Positions 27,591 to 35,775 of a stretch of 53,901 bases of DNA are shown here, piece by piece. Each line of letters begins with the position of its first letter. Within the stretch, counting starts at the first letter, position 1. Position numbers and translations under genes: made by a program. A model generated the notes under the pieces. It had not been told where the DNA came from. It did no database searches and was given only the letters and a program-made list of their open reading frames with translations. Source of the stretch: Chlorobiaceae bacterium (lineage in GTDB: Bacteria > Bacteroidota > Chlorobiia > Chlorobiales > Chlorobiaceae); assembly GCA_016927285.1 (NCBI GenBank), contig JAFGMZ010000023.1:1-53901 (forward strand), given 5' to 3'.

Positions 27591-28184
27591 ATGATTAAAT
27601 CCTTCTTCACCTTTCTTGCCGTATCCATATTCTCTGCCGCCGTCTTTGCCGGTATCATATTCCTGAGTCTTGGGCTTGTCGTTTCCTTCCCTGCCCAGAA
27701 GCCACAGAAAGCCGATGTGATCATCGTACTCGGCGGCGATAACGGATTAAGAGTTGAAAAAGGAGCGGAGCTCTACAACGCAGGCTATGCCCCCAACGTG
27801 CTCCTTACGGGGATCGACGGGAAGTTCTACCGTCCGGGACAACCTAACTGGCGTGAAAAACGCATGAGGGCGCTTGGAGTACCCAAAAAAGCCATAAAAG
27901 TAGATACCGAATCTGAAACAACCTGGGAAGAAGCTATCAACGCTGCGGAAACCTTGCAGAAAAAAGAGTGGAGCAGAGCCATTGTTGTCAGCGATCCCCC
28001 CCATATGCTCAGAATTCACCAAACATGGAGCAGGGTCTTCGAAGGATCATCGAAACAAATCATCCTTGTCGCCACCGAACCTGACTGGTGGAACACCGTG
28101 TTCTGGTGGAAAAGCAAAATCGGCTACCGCTTCGTGATCAGCGAGATCAAAAAAAATATCTATTATTTCGCTGTCTACCTGTAA
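27591..28184 (+). CDS. YdcF/SanA-like membrane protein (DUF218)
   Basis: 197 residues from ATG 27591; the frame is open back to 27489. One N-terminal membrane helix (FFTFLAVSIFSAAVFAGIIFLSLGLV) anchors a DUF218 domain: KADVIIVLGGDNGLRVEKGAELY, VLLTGID, TESETTWEEAINAAETL and SRAIVVSDPPHMLRIHQTW. These are the family's conserved acidic and His/Arg residues. Members such as ElyC and SanA affect envelope integrity or lipid-carrier metabolism; the biochemical role is not settled. It converges on a possible small ORF with 1 nt between stops. Confidence 0.82.
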   Translation: MIKSFFTFLAVSIFSAAVFAGIIFLSLGLVVSFPAQKPQKADVIIVLGGDNGLRVEKGAELYNAGYAPNVLLTGIDGKFYRPGQPNWREKRMRALGVPKKAIKVDTESETTWEEAINAAETLQKKEWSRAIVVSDPPHMLRIHQTWSRVFEGSSKQIILVATEPDWWNTVFWWKSKIGYRFVISEIKKNIYYFAVYL

Positions 28185-28185
28185 A

Positions 28186-28389
28186 TCAAAACGACACTTC
28201 GGCCACCCGTTTCACCTGGAAGCCTGATTGCAGAGGCTCATCTTCCGGAGGGCACTGGTTTCGATCGCAGCATGCTGTATGAGACAACATCGAATAACGC
28301 TCCCTGGCGAGAAAACTCAGGCCAATAATAGCGCAATCCACGACATATATGATGCCGCCATTGGTATCTTCCGATAATCCGATATGCAA
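28186..28389 (-). CDS. Possible small cytoplasmic protein (67 residues)
   Basis: TTG 28389 is the only start before an in-frame stop upstream. The product begins with [19 protein letters not shown], is mixed alpha/beta in character and contains four Cys (one early, a CC pair, one in NQCPPEDEP). Codon choice looks gene-like with frequent G/C third positions, and the ORF fills the gap between the ends of the YdcF-type gene and bciB exactly. There is no good ribosome binding site and no recognised family, so this may be chance. Confidence 0.3.
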   Translation of the reverse strand: MHIGLSEDTNGGIIYVVDCAIIGLSFLARERYSMLSHTACCDRNQCPPEDEPLQSGFQVKRVAEVSF

Positions 28390-28484
28390 TTCAGGGCATT
28401 ATCTTTTCAGTTGCTGAGAATGGAACTTTCAGGAATAGAAATGGCCGCCAACAATATCTCTATCATTTCACAAACCCTTTACGG

Positions 28485-29684
28485 ATGGGAAAAGGAATTT
28501 GCAGCGCATGCGGACTTTGCTCAATTCAGGAGTGGCCGGCGCACGAAAGCATCCAGAGCTGTGTCTTCAAAAACGGCTGGCTTGGAGATCTTGAAAAACG
28601 GCTGTTCGGACGTGAAAGAACCCTTGAAGATCCGGTTGAAATGCGTTTTGGGATTACAATCGAACGATTTACCGCCCGGATGAAACAACGGATACCTGAT
28701 GCCCAGTGGAGCGGAATTATCACGGCGATGGCAACAAAGGCTTTCGAGAGAAAACTTGTCGATGGCATTGTAACCCTTCACCGAAATCCGGAACAACATT
28801 TTTTTTCCGTTCCGGTGCTTGCCTGCAGCAGCGAGGAGATTTACGAGTCGAGAGGCAACAAGCCGGTACTCTCTCCGGTGCTTCGCTCTCTGCAGACGGC
28901 ATATTGTCAGGGATTGAAAAAAATTCTGGTCATCGGTGCGGCATGCCATCTGCACATACTTCGCGATTTCCGCGAACGGTTCCCTTATCTGCAGGAGATG
29001 GAAATCTACACCATCGGCATACCTTGTGTCGATAACATCGACCGGAGCCGATGGCCCTGGGTGCTTGAACGGATATCGGCATCTCCCGCAACAGCCCTCC
29101 ACATGGAGTTCATGCAGGATTTTCGGATTCACATCCGCCACAATGACGGTTCGACGGAAAAAATACCCTATTTCAGCCTGCCTCAGGAGCTCTCCAACCC
29201 CAATATCTTTCCGCAGGCCTGCATGTGCTGTTTCGATTACCTGAACAGCCTTTCGGACATCACAATCGGATACCTTGCTGCCGAACTGACTCCGCAACAG
29301 GATCGGCAATGGGTGCTGGTACGCACAGAGAAAGGCAGAGAGCTGCTCGAGCTCATCAACGACGAACTCGAGCGGTTTTCCGAATGGGGGGAGTGGAAAT
29401 GCGACGGGTTTATCCGGCAGGTTGCCGGAGGCATTATCGAACAGATGCAAAACACCGATAAAACCTATTCAGCCGATCCGCTCATACCTCAATGGATAGG
29501 AGACCTGCTCAGCACCGCCATGGGATTCATCGGGCCGAAAGGCATCGGCTTTGCGCATTATTCTGCCGACTACCACATAATCCGCCACTACTACTATGTC
29601 AAATACCGGCTTCCGGATCATCTGAAAAAACTGGTTCCCGTCCACGTACCGGCCATTCTGGAAGAGTATGGGCTGCCCTTATGA
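28485..29684 (+). CDS. bciB: Ferredoxin-dependent 3,8-divinyl chlorophyllide 8-vinyl reductase, BciB type
   Basis: 399-residue flavo-iron-sulfur protein of the FrhB/HCAR family. BciB reduces the 8-vinyl group of divinyl (proto)chlorophyllide in (bacterio)chlorophyll synthesis. The N-terminal ICSACGLC (Cys6, 9, 12) plus Cys26 form a 4Fe-4S ligand set. Later cysteines GIPCVDN (181) and [11 protein letters not shown] (246, 249) match the second cluster region. The central [18 protein letters not shown] followed by TEKIPYF is nearly the same as in cyanobacterial Slr1923-type BciB. ATG 28485 is the best start, although no ribosome binding site is visible. Plant 7-hydroxymethyl chlorophyll a reductase belongs to the same family, so that activity is the alternative. 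The 3' end overlaps the convergent SDR gene by 6 nt. Confidence 0.9.
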   Translation: MGKGICSACGLCSIQEWPAHESIQSCVFKNGWLGDLEKRLFGRERTLEDPVEMRFGITIERFTARMKQRIPDAQWSGIITAMATKAFERKLVDGIVTLHRNPEQHFFSVPVLACSSEEIYESRGNKPVLSPVLRSLQTAYCQGLKKILVIGAACHLHILRDFRERFPYLQEMEIYTIGIPCVDNIDRSRWPWVLERISASPATALHMEFMQDFRIHIRHNDGSTEKIPYFSLPQELSNPNIFPQACMCCFDYLNSLSDITIGYLAAELTPQQDRQWVLVRTEKGRELLELINDELERFSEWGEWKCDGFIRQVAGGIIEQMQNTDKTYSADPLIPQWIGDLLSTAMGFIGPKGIGFAHYSADYHIIRHYYYVKYRLPDHLKKLVPVHVPAILEEYGLPL

Positions 29685-30488
29685 ACTTGCGCTGTCATGC
29701 TGCGAAAAGAAATCCCGTTTTCTGAACAGCGCAAGCAGCAGTTTGCCGAGCATTCTTGGTTTCGTCAACCATCTGATTTCAGGCGAAGGTTCGCGTGCGG
29801 CAAGTATCCGATCCGCAAGAAATGCCGATACGGTCTCTACATCGTCTGCCATAACATTGAAAAACTTCCTTTTTTTCAAGCTTTCCGGCGAACCGTCTCC
29901 AACCGTCATGCGCAGCAGATCGGTCACAACCATCCCCGGACTGAGCGTGCCGACCTGCACTCCCGATAAACGTGCCTCACGCGAAAAAGATCTGGTAAAA
30001 TAAGTCAGGGCCCGTTTCGTGGTCCCGTAAAGGGTCATCCCCTCGAGCATGAATCCGTCGCTTCCGAACCCCTCCATATTGAAGATCTTCCCCTCTCCCC
30101 GCTTCCGCATTTCAAGAAAAGGAATAATGGTACCCTGCACCACCCCGTCCAAATTGCAGTGAAGCACCCGGTCTACGGTTCCGGCATCGAGCTCCCATGC
30201 AGGTCTTGTCTCATGGCTGAGTCCTGCATTGTTAATCCAGATATCAACGACTCCGAAGCGGAAAAGCGCCTCTCGATGCAGCAGAAGCAACCCTTCTCGG
30301 CAGCTCACATCCGCTGCGACGCCCCGAACCCGATCTCCGTACCGGGCAAGCCGTTCGAGAGCCACGTCAGTGGTAACGCTTGTGCTCCCGTTCACCATAA
30401 CCCGGCATCCCTGCTGAAGAAACTGCTCTGCAAGCCCGAAACCTATGCCTCGGGAACTGCCGGTAATTACGACACTGGTTTCGGTCAT
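29679..30488 (-). CDS. Short-chain dehydrogenase resembling NOL/NYC1 chlorophyll b reductase
   Basis: 269 residues from ATG 30488 (ATG 30509 also possible; the frame is open further upstream). Classical SDR elements are all present: [14 protein letters not shown] (cofactor loop, 7-20), [10 protein letters not shown] (82-91), Ser143 within [10 protein letters not shown], and the Tyr154-xxx-Lys158 pair in LYGTTKRAL. Beyond the general fold, the combination IFN-x-x-G-x-GSDG, YG-x-[14 protein letters not shown] and [21 protein letters not shown] closely follows plant NOL/NYC1, which reduces the C7-formyl of chlorophyll b to hydroxymethyl with NADPH. It is tail-to-tail with bciB, and 46 nt downstream of the UPF0149 gene. 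The substrate here is unproven; a general SDR role remains possible. Confidence 0.75.
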   Translation of the reverse strand: MTETSVVITGSSRGIGFGLAEQFLQQGCRVMVNGSTSVTTDVALERLARYGDRVRGVAADVSCREGLLLLHREALFRFGVVDIWINNAGLSHETRPAWELDAGTVDRVLHCNLDGVVQGTIIPFLEMRKRGEGKIFNMEGFGSDGFMLEGMTLYGTTKRALTYFTRSFSREARLSGVQVGTLSPGMVVTDLLRMTVGDGSPESLKKRKFFNVMADDVETVSAFLADRILAAREPSPEIRWLTKPRMLGKLLLALFRKRDFFSQHDSASS

Positions 30489-30534
30489 GCCGGCAGGGTT
30501 TTCTATCATTAAATCAATACGATCACTTGTATAC

Positions 30535-31215
30535 TTACTGCCTGTCCCGACGGCATTGACACTCCTGACGGAAATCGTCGTCCAGCCAGTCATCCGAATC
30601 ATGCGTTGAAAGGCGCTCGATTTTTCCGGTTTTCCCGCGGAACGGGGTCCAGAAGCGCTGTATCGCCCTGACTGAGTCAGCAACAGCATTCCGACACTGG
30701 AGCCACTGCACATCATCGATATTGCGTTCATCCCCGATATCAGCAAGAAGAAACAACGGTGCCAAGGCGGAAAACTCCGTATCCTCCTCGAACAGCGGCT
30801 GCCAGGTTTCCCGTAGCGGCTCGATGCCCAGCAAAAACCCCTTGGCCCAATTCTCGACAGCGGCCCTCTCCTCCGACGTGTCGCTGAACGAACAGCGACT
30901 GAACAGCGGCAGATAACTTTCGGGGTCGACCGAAAGCACGGTTTCTACAACCTGCTTGTATCGCACCATCAGCGCCAGGACTTTCTGCATCTCGTCTATC
31001 GAAGCGAAATCAGGAGCTGATTCGGCTTCAGGGCCCCATACCAGAGGAAGCCACCGTTCCGGTTCAAGCGATTCCGGTCCGGAAGCAAGCGCGGTAAAAA
31101 AACCGTCGAGCATATCGAGATCCATAGCGCTTTTCGGCGCCGAAGCGGAAAGAAGGAAGGACTCAAGTTCGCCAAGTTCTGCACCGGTTACCGGTGAGTT
31201 CGTTTTGTCATGCAT
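30535..31215 (-). CDS. UPF0149 (YecA/YgfB-like) protein
   Basis: 226-residue acidic cytoplasmic protein. The N-terminal pattern LGELESFLLSASAPKSAMDL followed by DMLDGFFTALASGPE, then EPERWLPLVWG, is the UPF0149 helical domain. Residues 110-165 continue with NWAKGFLLGIEP and ALAPLFLLADIGDE, also typical. The Cys-rich SEC-C zinc motif found at the C-terminus of YecA is absent; only a short CQCRR tail is seen. Function is unknown across the family. It lies upstream of the NOL-like SDR on the same strand. Confidence 0.8.
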   Translation of the reverse strand: MHDKTNSPVTGAELGELESFLLSASAPKSAMDLDMLDGFFTALASGPESLEPERWLPLVWGPEAESAPDFASIDEMQKVLALMVRYKQVVETVLSVDPESYLPLFSRCSFSDTSEERAAVENWAKGFLLGIEPLRETWQPLFEEDTEFSALAPLFLLADIGDERNIDDVQWLQCRNAVADSVRAIQRFWTPFRGKTGKIERLSTHDSDDWLDDDFRQECQCRRDRQ

Positions 31216-31297
31216 AACGAATAGCTCAGCAAATTGTTATAAAAAAAGCAAAGAAAAAAGCAATAATCATATCCATAACTGAAAACCGAAAAACACT

Positions 31298-31798
31298 TTA
31301 CTTGACCTTTCGGGTAATCAGATATTCATTCCTGATCTCATGAATACGATCAATGATAAAAACCTTGAAAGAATCCGAAACAGCAACTGGAATGGAAATA
31401 TGATCATCGCTTTTGTAGGTGTCCGATCCAGAATACTTGACCTTTTTGTGATTTCCTTTTGTTCTGTATAACTCCTGGCCGGAAATATCGCTCACGACAA
31501 CTGTCCAACTCTCGGGATTTGCTGCTTTAAGCGATTTACCGGCCAGCCTTAGCACAATAAAGCCTCCCTCAGGAACTGAAGCAAGCATCGAATCTTTATC
31601 GGCTGGCGAAAGCATCAGGATATCAGCTTTTTGTTCTGCCCTTTGCATTGCCGTTTCACGGGATTCATAAGCTATTTTGCGAACATCGGCATGATCTTCG
31701 ATCTCCTTGACTTTCCATCTGGATTCACCCCCTTCAGCTGGCACTGCTGTAACACATGAAACTAACAGTATCAACGGAAGAAAACCTTTATACCTCAT
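31298..31798 (-). CDS. Putative lipoprotein of unknown function
   Basis: From ATG 31798 the product has 166 residues. GGAGAGGGG lies 8 nt upstream, deciding this start over the earlier ones in the open frame (to 31891). A short hydrophobic signal ends in LLVSC (Cys15), a fair lipobox. The mature part is mixed alpha/beta with EGGFIVLRLAGKSL, ESWTVVVSDISGQELYRTKG and SDSFKVFIIDR, suggesting a small beta-sandwich. No family is recognised. It lies 82 nt after the glutamine amidotransferase stop. Confidence 0.65.
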   Translation of the reverse strand: MRYKGFLPLILLVSCVTAVPAEGGESRWKVKEIEDHADVRKIAYESRETAMQRAEQKADILMLSPADKDSMLASVPEGGFIVLRLAGKSLKAANPESWTVVVSDISGQELYRTKGNHKKVKYSGSDTYKSDDHISIPVAVSDSFKVFIIDRIHEIRNEYLITRKVK

Positions 31799-31880
31799 AA
31801 GAAATACCCCTCTCCGGTTGATGTTGATTTTTTTGTAATGTATAAAAAAACAAATGCAATTCCTGACCGGAACATCGCTA

Positions 31881-32594
31881 TTATCGATCATCGAAAAGCT
31901 CAGCTATTCGGGCAAAATCCTGCAGAATCTTGCCGGATTCCGGAGTTTCACTAACAGCCCGCAGCAACTCATTGCAGTCGGCAACACAACACACTTCTTT
32001 CCTGATATACTCCCGCATGATCTGAAGCGTATATTCGGGATGGAACTGCACGCCCCACGCGCATTCACCGATACGGAATGCGTGATTCCTTTCATGAGCA
32101 TTGCCTGCAAGGCAAACCGCTCCAGGAGGCAGCTCAAGCACCGACTGCTCATGGATGGTATGAGCTTGAAAAACAGGATTAATCTTCCGGAATAGCGGAT
32201 CCTCCCCGGCTGCCGGTTTCAGGAGTACTTGAACCGTACCGACCTCACGGCCCAGCGGGTTGTAACCTACCCTTCCGCCGAGAGCCCTGGCAAGCAGTTG
32301 ATGACCGTAACAGATCCCGAGCAACGGGATGCCGCTTTCAACCAGATCAGGAATCCACGTTTCAATCGCCCTGCTCCATGGCAGGTTCTCGGTCACCATG
32401 GCGTGGGAACCAGTGATGAGCACACCGAAACATGCCTCAGGCTTCGGTAACGGCGCCCCCGCGACAGCATCGACAACAATAACCGGAAGCCGACATTGGC
32501 TGATCCCCTGCTTAATCCAATCCTCGAAATCTCCGAATGCATGCAGAGCGGAACTGCAGGTTGTACCCGCCTTTATGATCAAAAGTTTTTTCAC
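31881..32594 (-). CDS. Class I glutamine amidotransferase-like protein
   Basis: 237 residues from a GTG at 32594. The GATase1 fold resembles stand-alone GMP-synthase-type amidotransferases: VLITGSHAMVTENLPW, the nucleophile elbow LLGICYGHQLLARALGG (Cys in GICYGH), FQAHTIHEQSVLELPPGA and WGVQFHPEYT (catalytic His/Glu). All three triad residues are present. The acceptor domain is missing, so it may hydrolyse gamma-glutamyl compounds or pair with an unknown partner. No purine gene is nearby. Divergent from recD2. Confidence 0.85.
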   Translation of the reverse strand: MKKLLIIKAGTTCSSALHAFGDFEDWIKQGISQCRLPVIVVDAVAGAPLPKPEACFGVLITGSHAMVTENLPWSRAIETWIPDLVESGIPLLGICYGHQLLARALGGRVGYNPLGREVGTVQVLLKPAAGEDPLFRKINPVFQAHTIHEQSVLELPPGAVCLAGNAHERNHAFRIGECAWGVQFHPEYTLQIMREYIRKEVCCVADCNELLRAVSETPESGKILQDFARIAELFDDR

Positions 32595-32672
32595 GGAAAT
32601 AGTTGATTCATAACTGATGTCGATGATAAACTGAACGGCTGGAAACTATGATTTTTCGAGAGGATGAACAAG

Positions 32673-34967
32673 ATGGTAATACAACGGCAGATTATTTTGT
32701 ACAATAAGAAAACAGGAACACCTACAGAGACCCTGCCCATGGACCAACACCCTTCAGACCCGCAGGTTGGCGACCACTCCGCAAACCCGGATGACCGTCT
32801 GACCGGAACAGTTGAACGGATAACCTACCATAACGAAGAAAACGGTTTTTCAGTCTTGCGCGTCAGGACGAGTGAAAGCCGTGAGCCCGTAACGGTCGTA
32901 GGTATCATACCTGCAGTTTCTTCCGGTGAGATCGTGGAGTGTAAGGGAAGCTGGCAAAACAATCGAACTCACGGCCTGCAGTTCAAGGCCGATGAGATCG
33001 CCGTTATACCGCCGAACACGGCTGCCGGTATCGAAAAATACCTCGCATCCGGCATGGTCAGGGGAATAGGCGCTTTCTATGCAAAAAAATTTGTCAGAAA
33101 ATTCGGCACCGGCGTACTCGACATACTTGATAAAGACCCGGAAAAACTGCTCGAGGTGCCCGGAATCGGAAGGAAACGACTTGACATCATAACAACGTCA
33201 TGGAACGAGCAGAAAGCCGTCAGAGATATCATGGTTTTCCTGCAATCGTACGGAGTTGGTATAGCAAGAGCTTCCCGAATCTACAAAACCTACCGTGAAG
33301 AAGCTATCAGCAAGGTTTCCGAAAACCCTTACCGTCTCTCAATCGATATCGACGGTATCGGTTTTCTCACCGCCGACACGATAGCATCGAAACTCGGTAT
33401 CGCACACGACTCGCTGATCCGGGCAGAGGCTGGCGTACGGCACGTTCTTCAGGAACTTGCCACCAGCGGCCACTGCGCAATCCCCAAACCGCGACTTGTC
33501 GCCGAAGCCTCTGCGATCCTTGCAATTGCCGAGCCAATCATCGAAGAAGCCATAGCTCTTGAAACGGGAGCCTGCAATCTTGCCCGCGAACTTATCGGCG
33601 AAGATGAGATATTCTATCTGGCTCCTCTACACCGAGCTGAAGAACGCACGGCAGCCGCAATTGCTGCCTTGGCGCAAGGAAGTCCTCCATGGAAAGGTAT
33701 CGAACGGGAAACAGCAATCCGGCAGGTAGAGGAGGAAACCGGACTTGAGCTCTCATCGTCTCAAAAGGAAGCCCTTGCGATCGTACTCACGAACAAAGTC
33801 GCAGTCATCACCGGCGGACCTGGCGTAGGCAAAACGACTCTGGTCAACGCAATTCTCAGAGTCATCCGGAAAAAAGCCTCGCATATTGCGCTCTGCGCAC
33901 CAACGGGACGTGCGGCTAAACGATTATCTGAATCGACAGGCCTGGAAGCTAAAACAATCCACCGTCTGCTTGAATTCGACCCGATATCGGGAGGATTTAA
34001 ACATGGACCCGGGAATATGCTCAAAGCCGATCTGGTAGTTGTGGATGAAACCTCCATGGTCGATATTGTGTTAATGAGCCGACTGCTCTCCGCTCTGTCA
34101 CCGAAAACCGGCCTGCTGCTTGTCGGCGATGCCGACCAGCTCCCATCTGTTGGACCGGGAGCGGTACTGACCGACATCATCTCGTCAGGCTTCATTCCGG
34201 TCATCACCCTGACGGAAATTTTCCGGCAGGCTGCCGAATCACAGATTATTGTCAACGCACACCGCATTAACAGGGGAGAGCTTCCCTTTAACACAGAAAT
34301 CGACGGCCTCTCGGACTTTTACATAGTGCAGGCATCGACGCCTGAAGAAATTCACCGAAAACTGATGCAGCTGGTCACAAGCCGCATCCCTGAGCGCTTC
34401 GGCCTTCACCCGGTCAGGGAGATCCAGGTTCTCACGCCGATGAACCGTGGAGGACTTGGTTCACGGGCGTTGAATGCTGAATTGCAAAAAGCCCTGAACG
34501 GCAGTGCTGAACCAAAAATCTCCCGATTCGGCACCGTTTTTTCGCCGGGCGACAAAGTAATACAGATGATCAACAACTATGACAAAGAAATTTTCAATGG
34601 CGATATCGGCTCCATCATCTCTATAGATATGGAGGAAAGCGTACTGATGGTTGATTTCGATCGACATCCGGTACGCTACGAGTTCGGAGAACTCGACGAA
34701 CTTGCTCTTGCCTACGCCACAAGTATTCACAAAAGCCAGGGATCCGAATATCAGGCCGTGGTTATACCGCTTGGCCTCCAACATTTCACCCTGCTTGAAA
34801 GAAACCTTATTTACACAGCAGTCACCAGAGGAAAAAAGCTTGTTGTGATTGTGGCACAGCCTAAAGCCCTGGCAATCGCCGTAAAAAACAGAAAAGCCGG
34901 CAGCAGAATGACGACGCTGACCGCTAAAATAGCAGAAGCATTCCGTCATACAGCCTGCAAACGATAA
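32673..34967 (+). CDS. recD2: RecD2-type ATP-dependent 5'-3' DNA helicase
   Basis: SF1B helicase of about 764 residues. RecD2 occurs outside RecBCD and functions in replication-fork and mismatch-related repair. An N-terminal OB-like region (RLTGTVERITYHNEENGFSV) is followed by helix-hairpin-helix repeats (VPGIGRKRLD), then helicase motifs: ITGGPGVGKTTLVNA (I), CAPTGRAAKRLSE (Ia), VVDETSMVD (II), VGDADQLPSVGPG (III), EIFRQ (IV), YATSIHKSQGSEYQ (V) and YTAVTRGKK (VI). ATG 32673 has GAGAGGA 8 nt upstream; ATG 32664 overlaps that site and is less likely. No recB or recC is in the window. Confidence 0.94.
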   Translation: MVIQRQIILYNKKTGTPTETLPMDQHPSDPQVGDHSANPDDRLTGTVERITYHNEENGFSVLRVRTSESREPVTVVGIIPAVSSGEIVECKGSWQNNRTHGLQFKADEIAVIPPNTAAGIEKYLASGMVRGIGAFYAKKFVRKFGTGVLDILDKDPEKLLEVPGIGRKRLDIITTSWNEQKAVRDIMVFLQSYGVGIARASRIYKTYREEAISKVSENPYRLSIDIDGIGFLTADTIASKLGIAHDSLIRAEAGVRHVLQELATSGHCAIPKPRLVAEASAILAIAEPIIEEAIALETGACNLARELIGEDEIFYLAPLHRAEERTAAAIAALAQGSPPWKGIERETAIRQVEEETGLELSSSQKEALAIVLTNKVAVITGGPGVGKTTLVNAILRVIRKKASHIALCAPTGRAAKRLSESTGLEAKTIHRLLEFDPISGGFKHGPGNMLKADLVVVDETSMVDIVLMSRLLSALSPKTGLLLVGDADQLPSVGPGAVLTDIISSGFIPVITLTEIFRQAAESQIIVNAHRINRGELPFNTEIDGLSDFYIVQASTPEEIHRKLMQLVTSRIPERFGLHPVREIQVLTPMNRGGLGSRALNAELQKALNGSAEPKISRFGTVFSPGDKVIQMINNYDKEIFNGDIGSIISIDMEESVLMVDFDRHPVRYEFGELDELALAYATSIHKSQGSEYQAVVIPLGLQHFTLLERNLIYTAVTRGKKLVVIVAQPKALAIAVKNRKAGSRMTTLTAKIAEAFRHTACKR

Positions 34968-34969
34968 AT

Positions 34970-34989
34970 CCGCAATCCCGGTATTGCGG
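34970..34989. repeat. Short hairpin after recD2
   Basis: CCGCAAT/ATTGCGG, a 7-bp perfect stem with a 6-nt loop 2 nt after the recD2 stop, with no T-run. A second hairpin GAGAGC/GCTCTC lies at 35004-35025, followed by TTC. Together they may form a weak terminator. Confidence 0.4.
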
Positions 34990-35089
34990 TCTGCGAACCT
35001 CTGGAGAGCACTGTTTTGCGCTCTCTTCTATGAACATATTGCATGACAGATGCCTTAAGGCTTTTCCTTTTTTACTATATTCTGCGCAT

Positions 35090-35182
35090 ATGAACAGTTT
35101 TACACTCTTTTTCAGGACGCATGCGGCAAAAGCCGGGCTGAAGCCACAAAACCGCATTATCCGTTGCAGGCAGGAGTCATGA
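35090..35182 (+). CDS. Possible leader ORF overlapping the aroK start
   Basis: A 30-codon frame from ATG 35090 whose TGA overlaps the aroK ATG (ATGA at 35179-35182), an arrangement that favours translational coupling. The peptide begins MNSFTLFFR, with three Phe in its first eight residues. No ribosome binding site precedes it, but a TATATT box ends 8 nt upstream, so a leaderless mRNA is conceivable. It may be chance. Confidence 0.25.
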   Translation: MNSFTLFFRTHAAKAGLKPQNRIIRCRQES

Positions 35183-35775
35183 AACAAAACTCTCTTATTT
35201 TTCTCACCGGGTTCAGCGGTTCCGGAAAATCAACCATAGGACCGTTGCTGGCCAATTCCCTCGGCTTCGAATTCATCGATCTCGATCTTGCTATCGAGCA
35301 ATCCGCGGGGAAACCCATCACAAGAATTTTTGCAGAAGAAGGAGAACCTGCATTCAGGCTGCTTGAACTTTCTGCTCTTCGGCAACTTGCCGGAAACAGC
35401 GACATGGTGGTTTCGCTGGGCGGAGGAGTACTCGAACACGACGAATGCTTCCGGTTTATCCGGGAAAACGGAACCCTTATCTATCTGAAATCAAACCCGA
35501 AAGCGCTATCTAAACGGCTGTGCAATAAAACCGACCGACCGCTTCTTCTTGGTAGAAACGGCATGCGACTTTCTCGTGAAGAGATTGAAAATAAAATAAC
35601 CGCGATTCTTAAAAAGCGAGAAACCCGTTACGCAATTGCGGACATCACCGTCCAGACTGATACAAAAAGAATCGGATCTACCGTTGAGGAACTGACAAGA
35701 AAAATCAACAGGTTTATCCGTCAGACTGAACAGTGCCATCACAACAATCAATCAGTGAACAATGCAGACCAATAG
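35179..35775 (+). CDS. aroK: Shikimate kinase
   Basis: ATP-dependent phosphorylation of shikimate, fifth step of the shikimate pathway. 198 residues from ATG 35179, directly preceded by AGGAGTC. Motifs: LTGFSGSGKSTIGPLLA (Walker A), FIDLDLAIEQ (shikimate-binding Asp), FAEEGEPAFRLLE, VSLGGGVLE (Walker B-like) and a LID segment with TDRPLLLG (Arg). The family average is about 170; extra residues are in a polar C-terminal tail. The end overlaps the aroB start by 14 nt. Confidence 0.94.
   Translation: MKQNSLIFLTGFSGSGKSTIGPLLANSLGFEFIDLDLAIEQSAGKPITRIFAEEGEPAFRLLELSALRQLAGNSDMVVSLGGGVLEHDECFRFIRENGTLIYLKSNPKALSKRLCNKTDRPLLLGRNGMRLSREEIENKITAILKKRETRYAIADITVQTDTKRIGSTVEELTRKINRFIRQTEQCHHNNQSVNNADQ

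Noticed and set aside
28521-29450. 309-codon minus-strand frame inside bciB
   Set aside because: Antisense shadow of a clearly recognised gene with conserved motifs on the plus strand.
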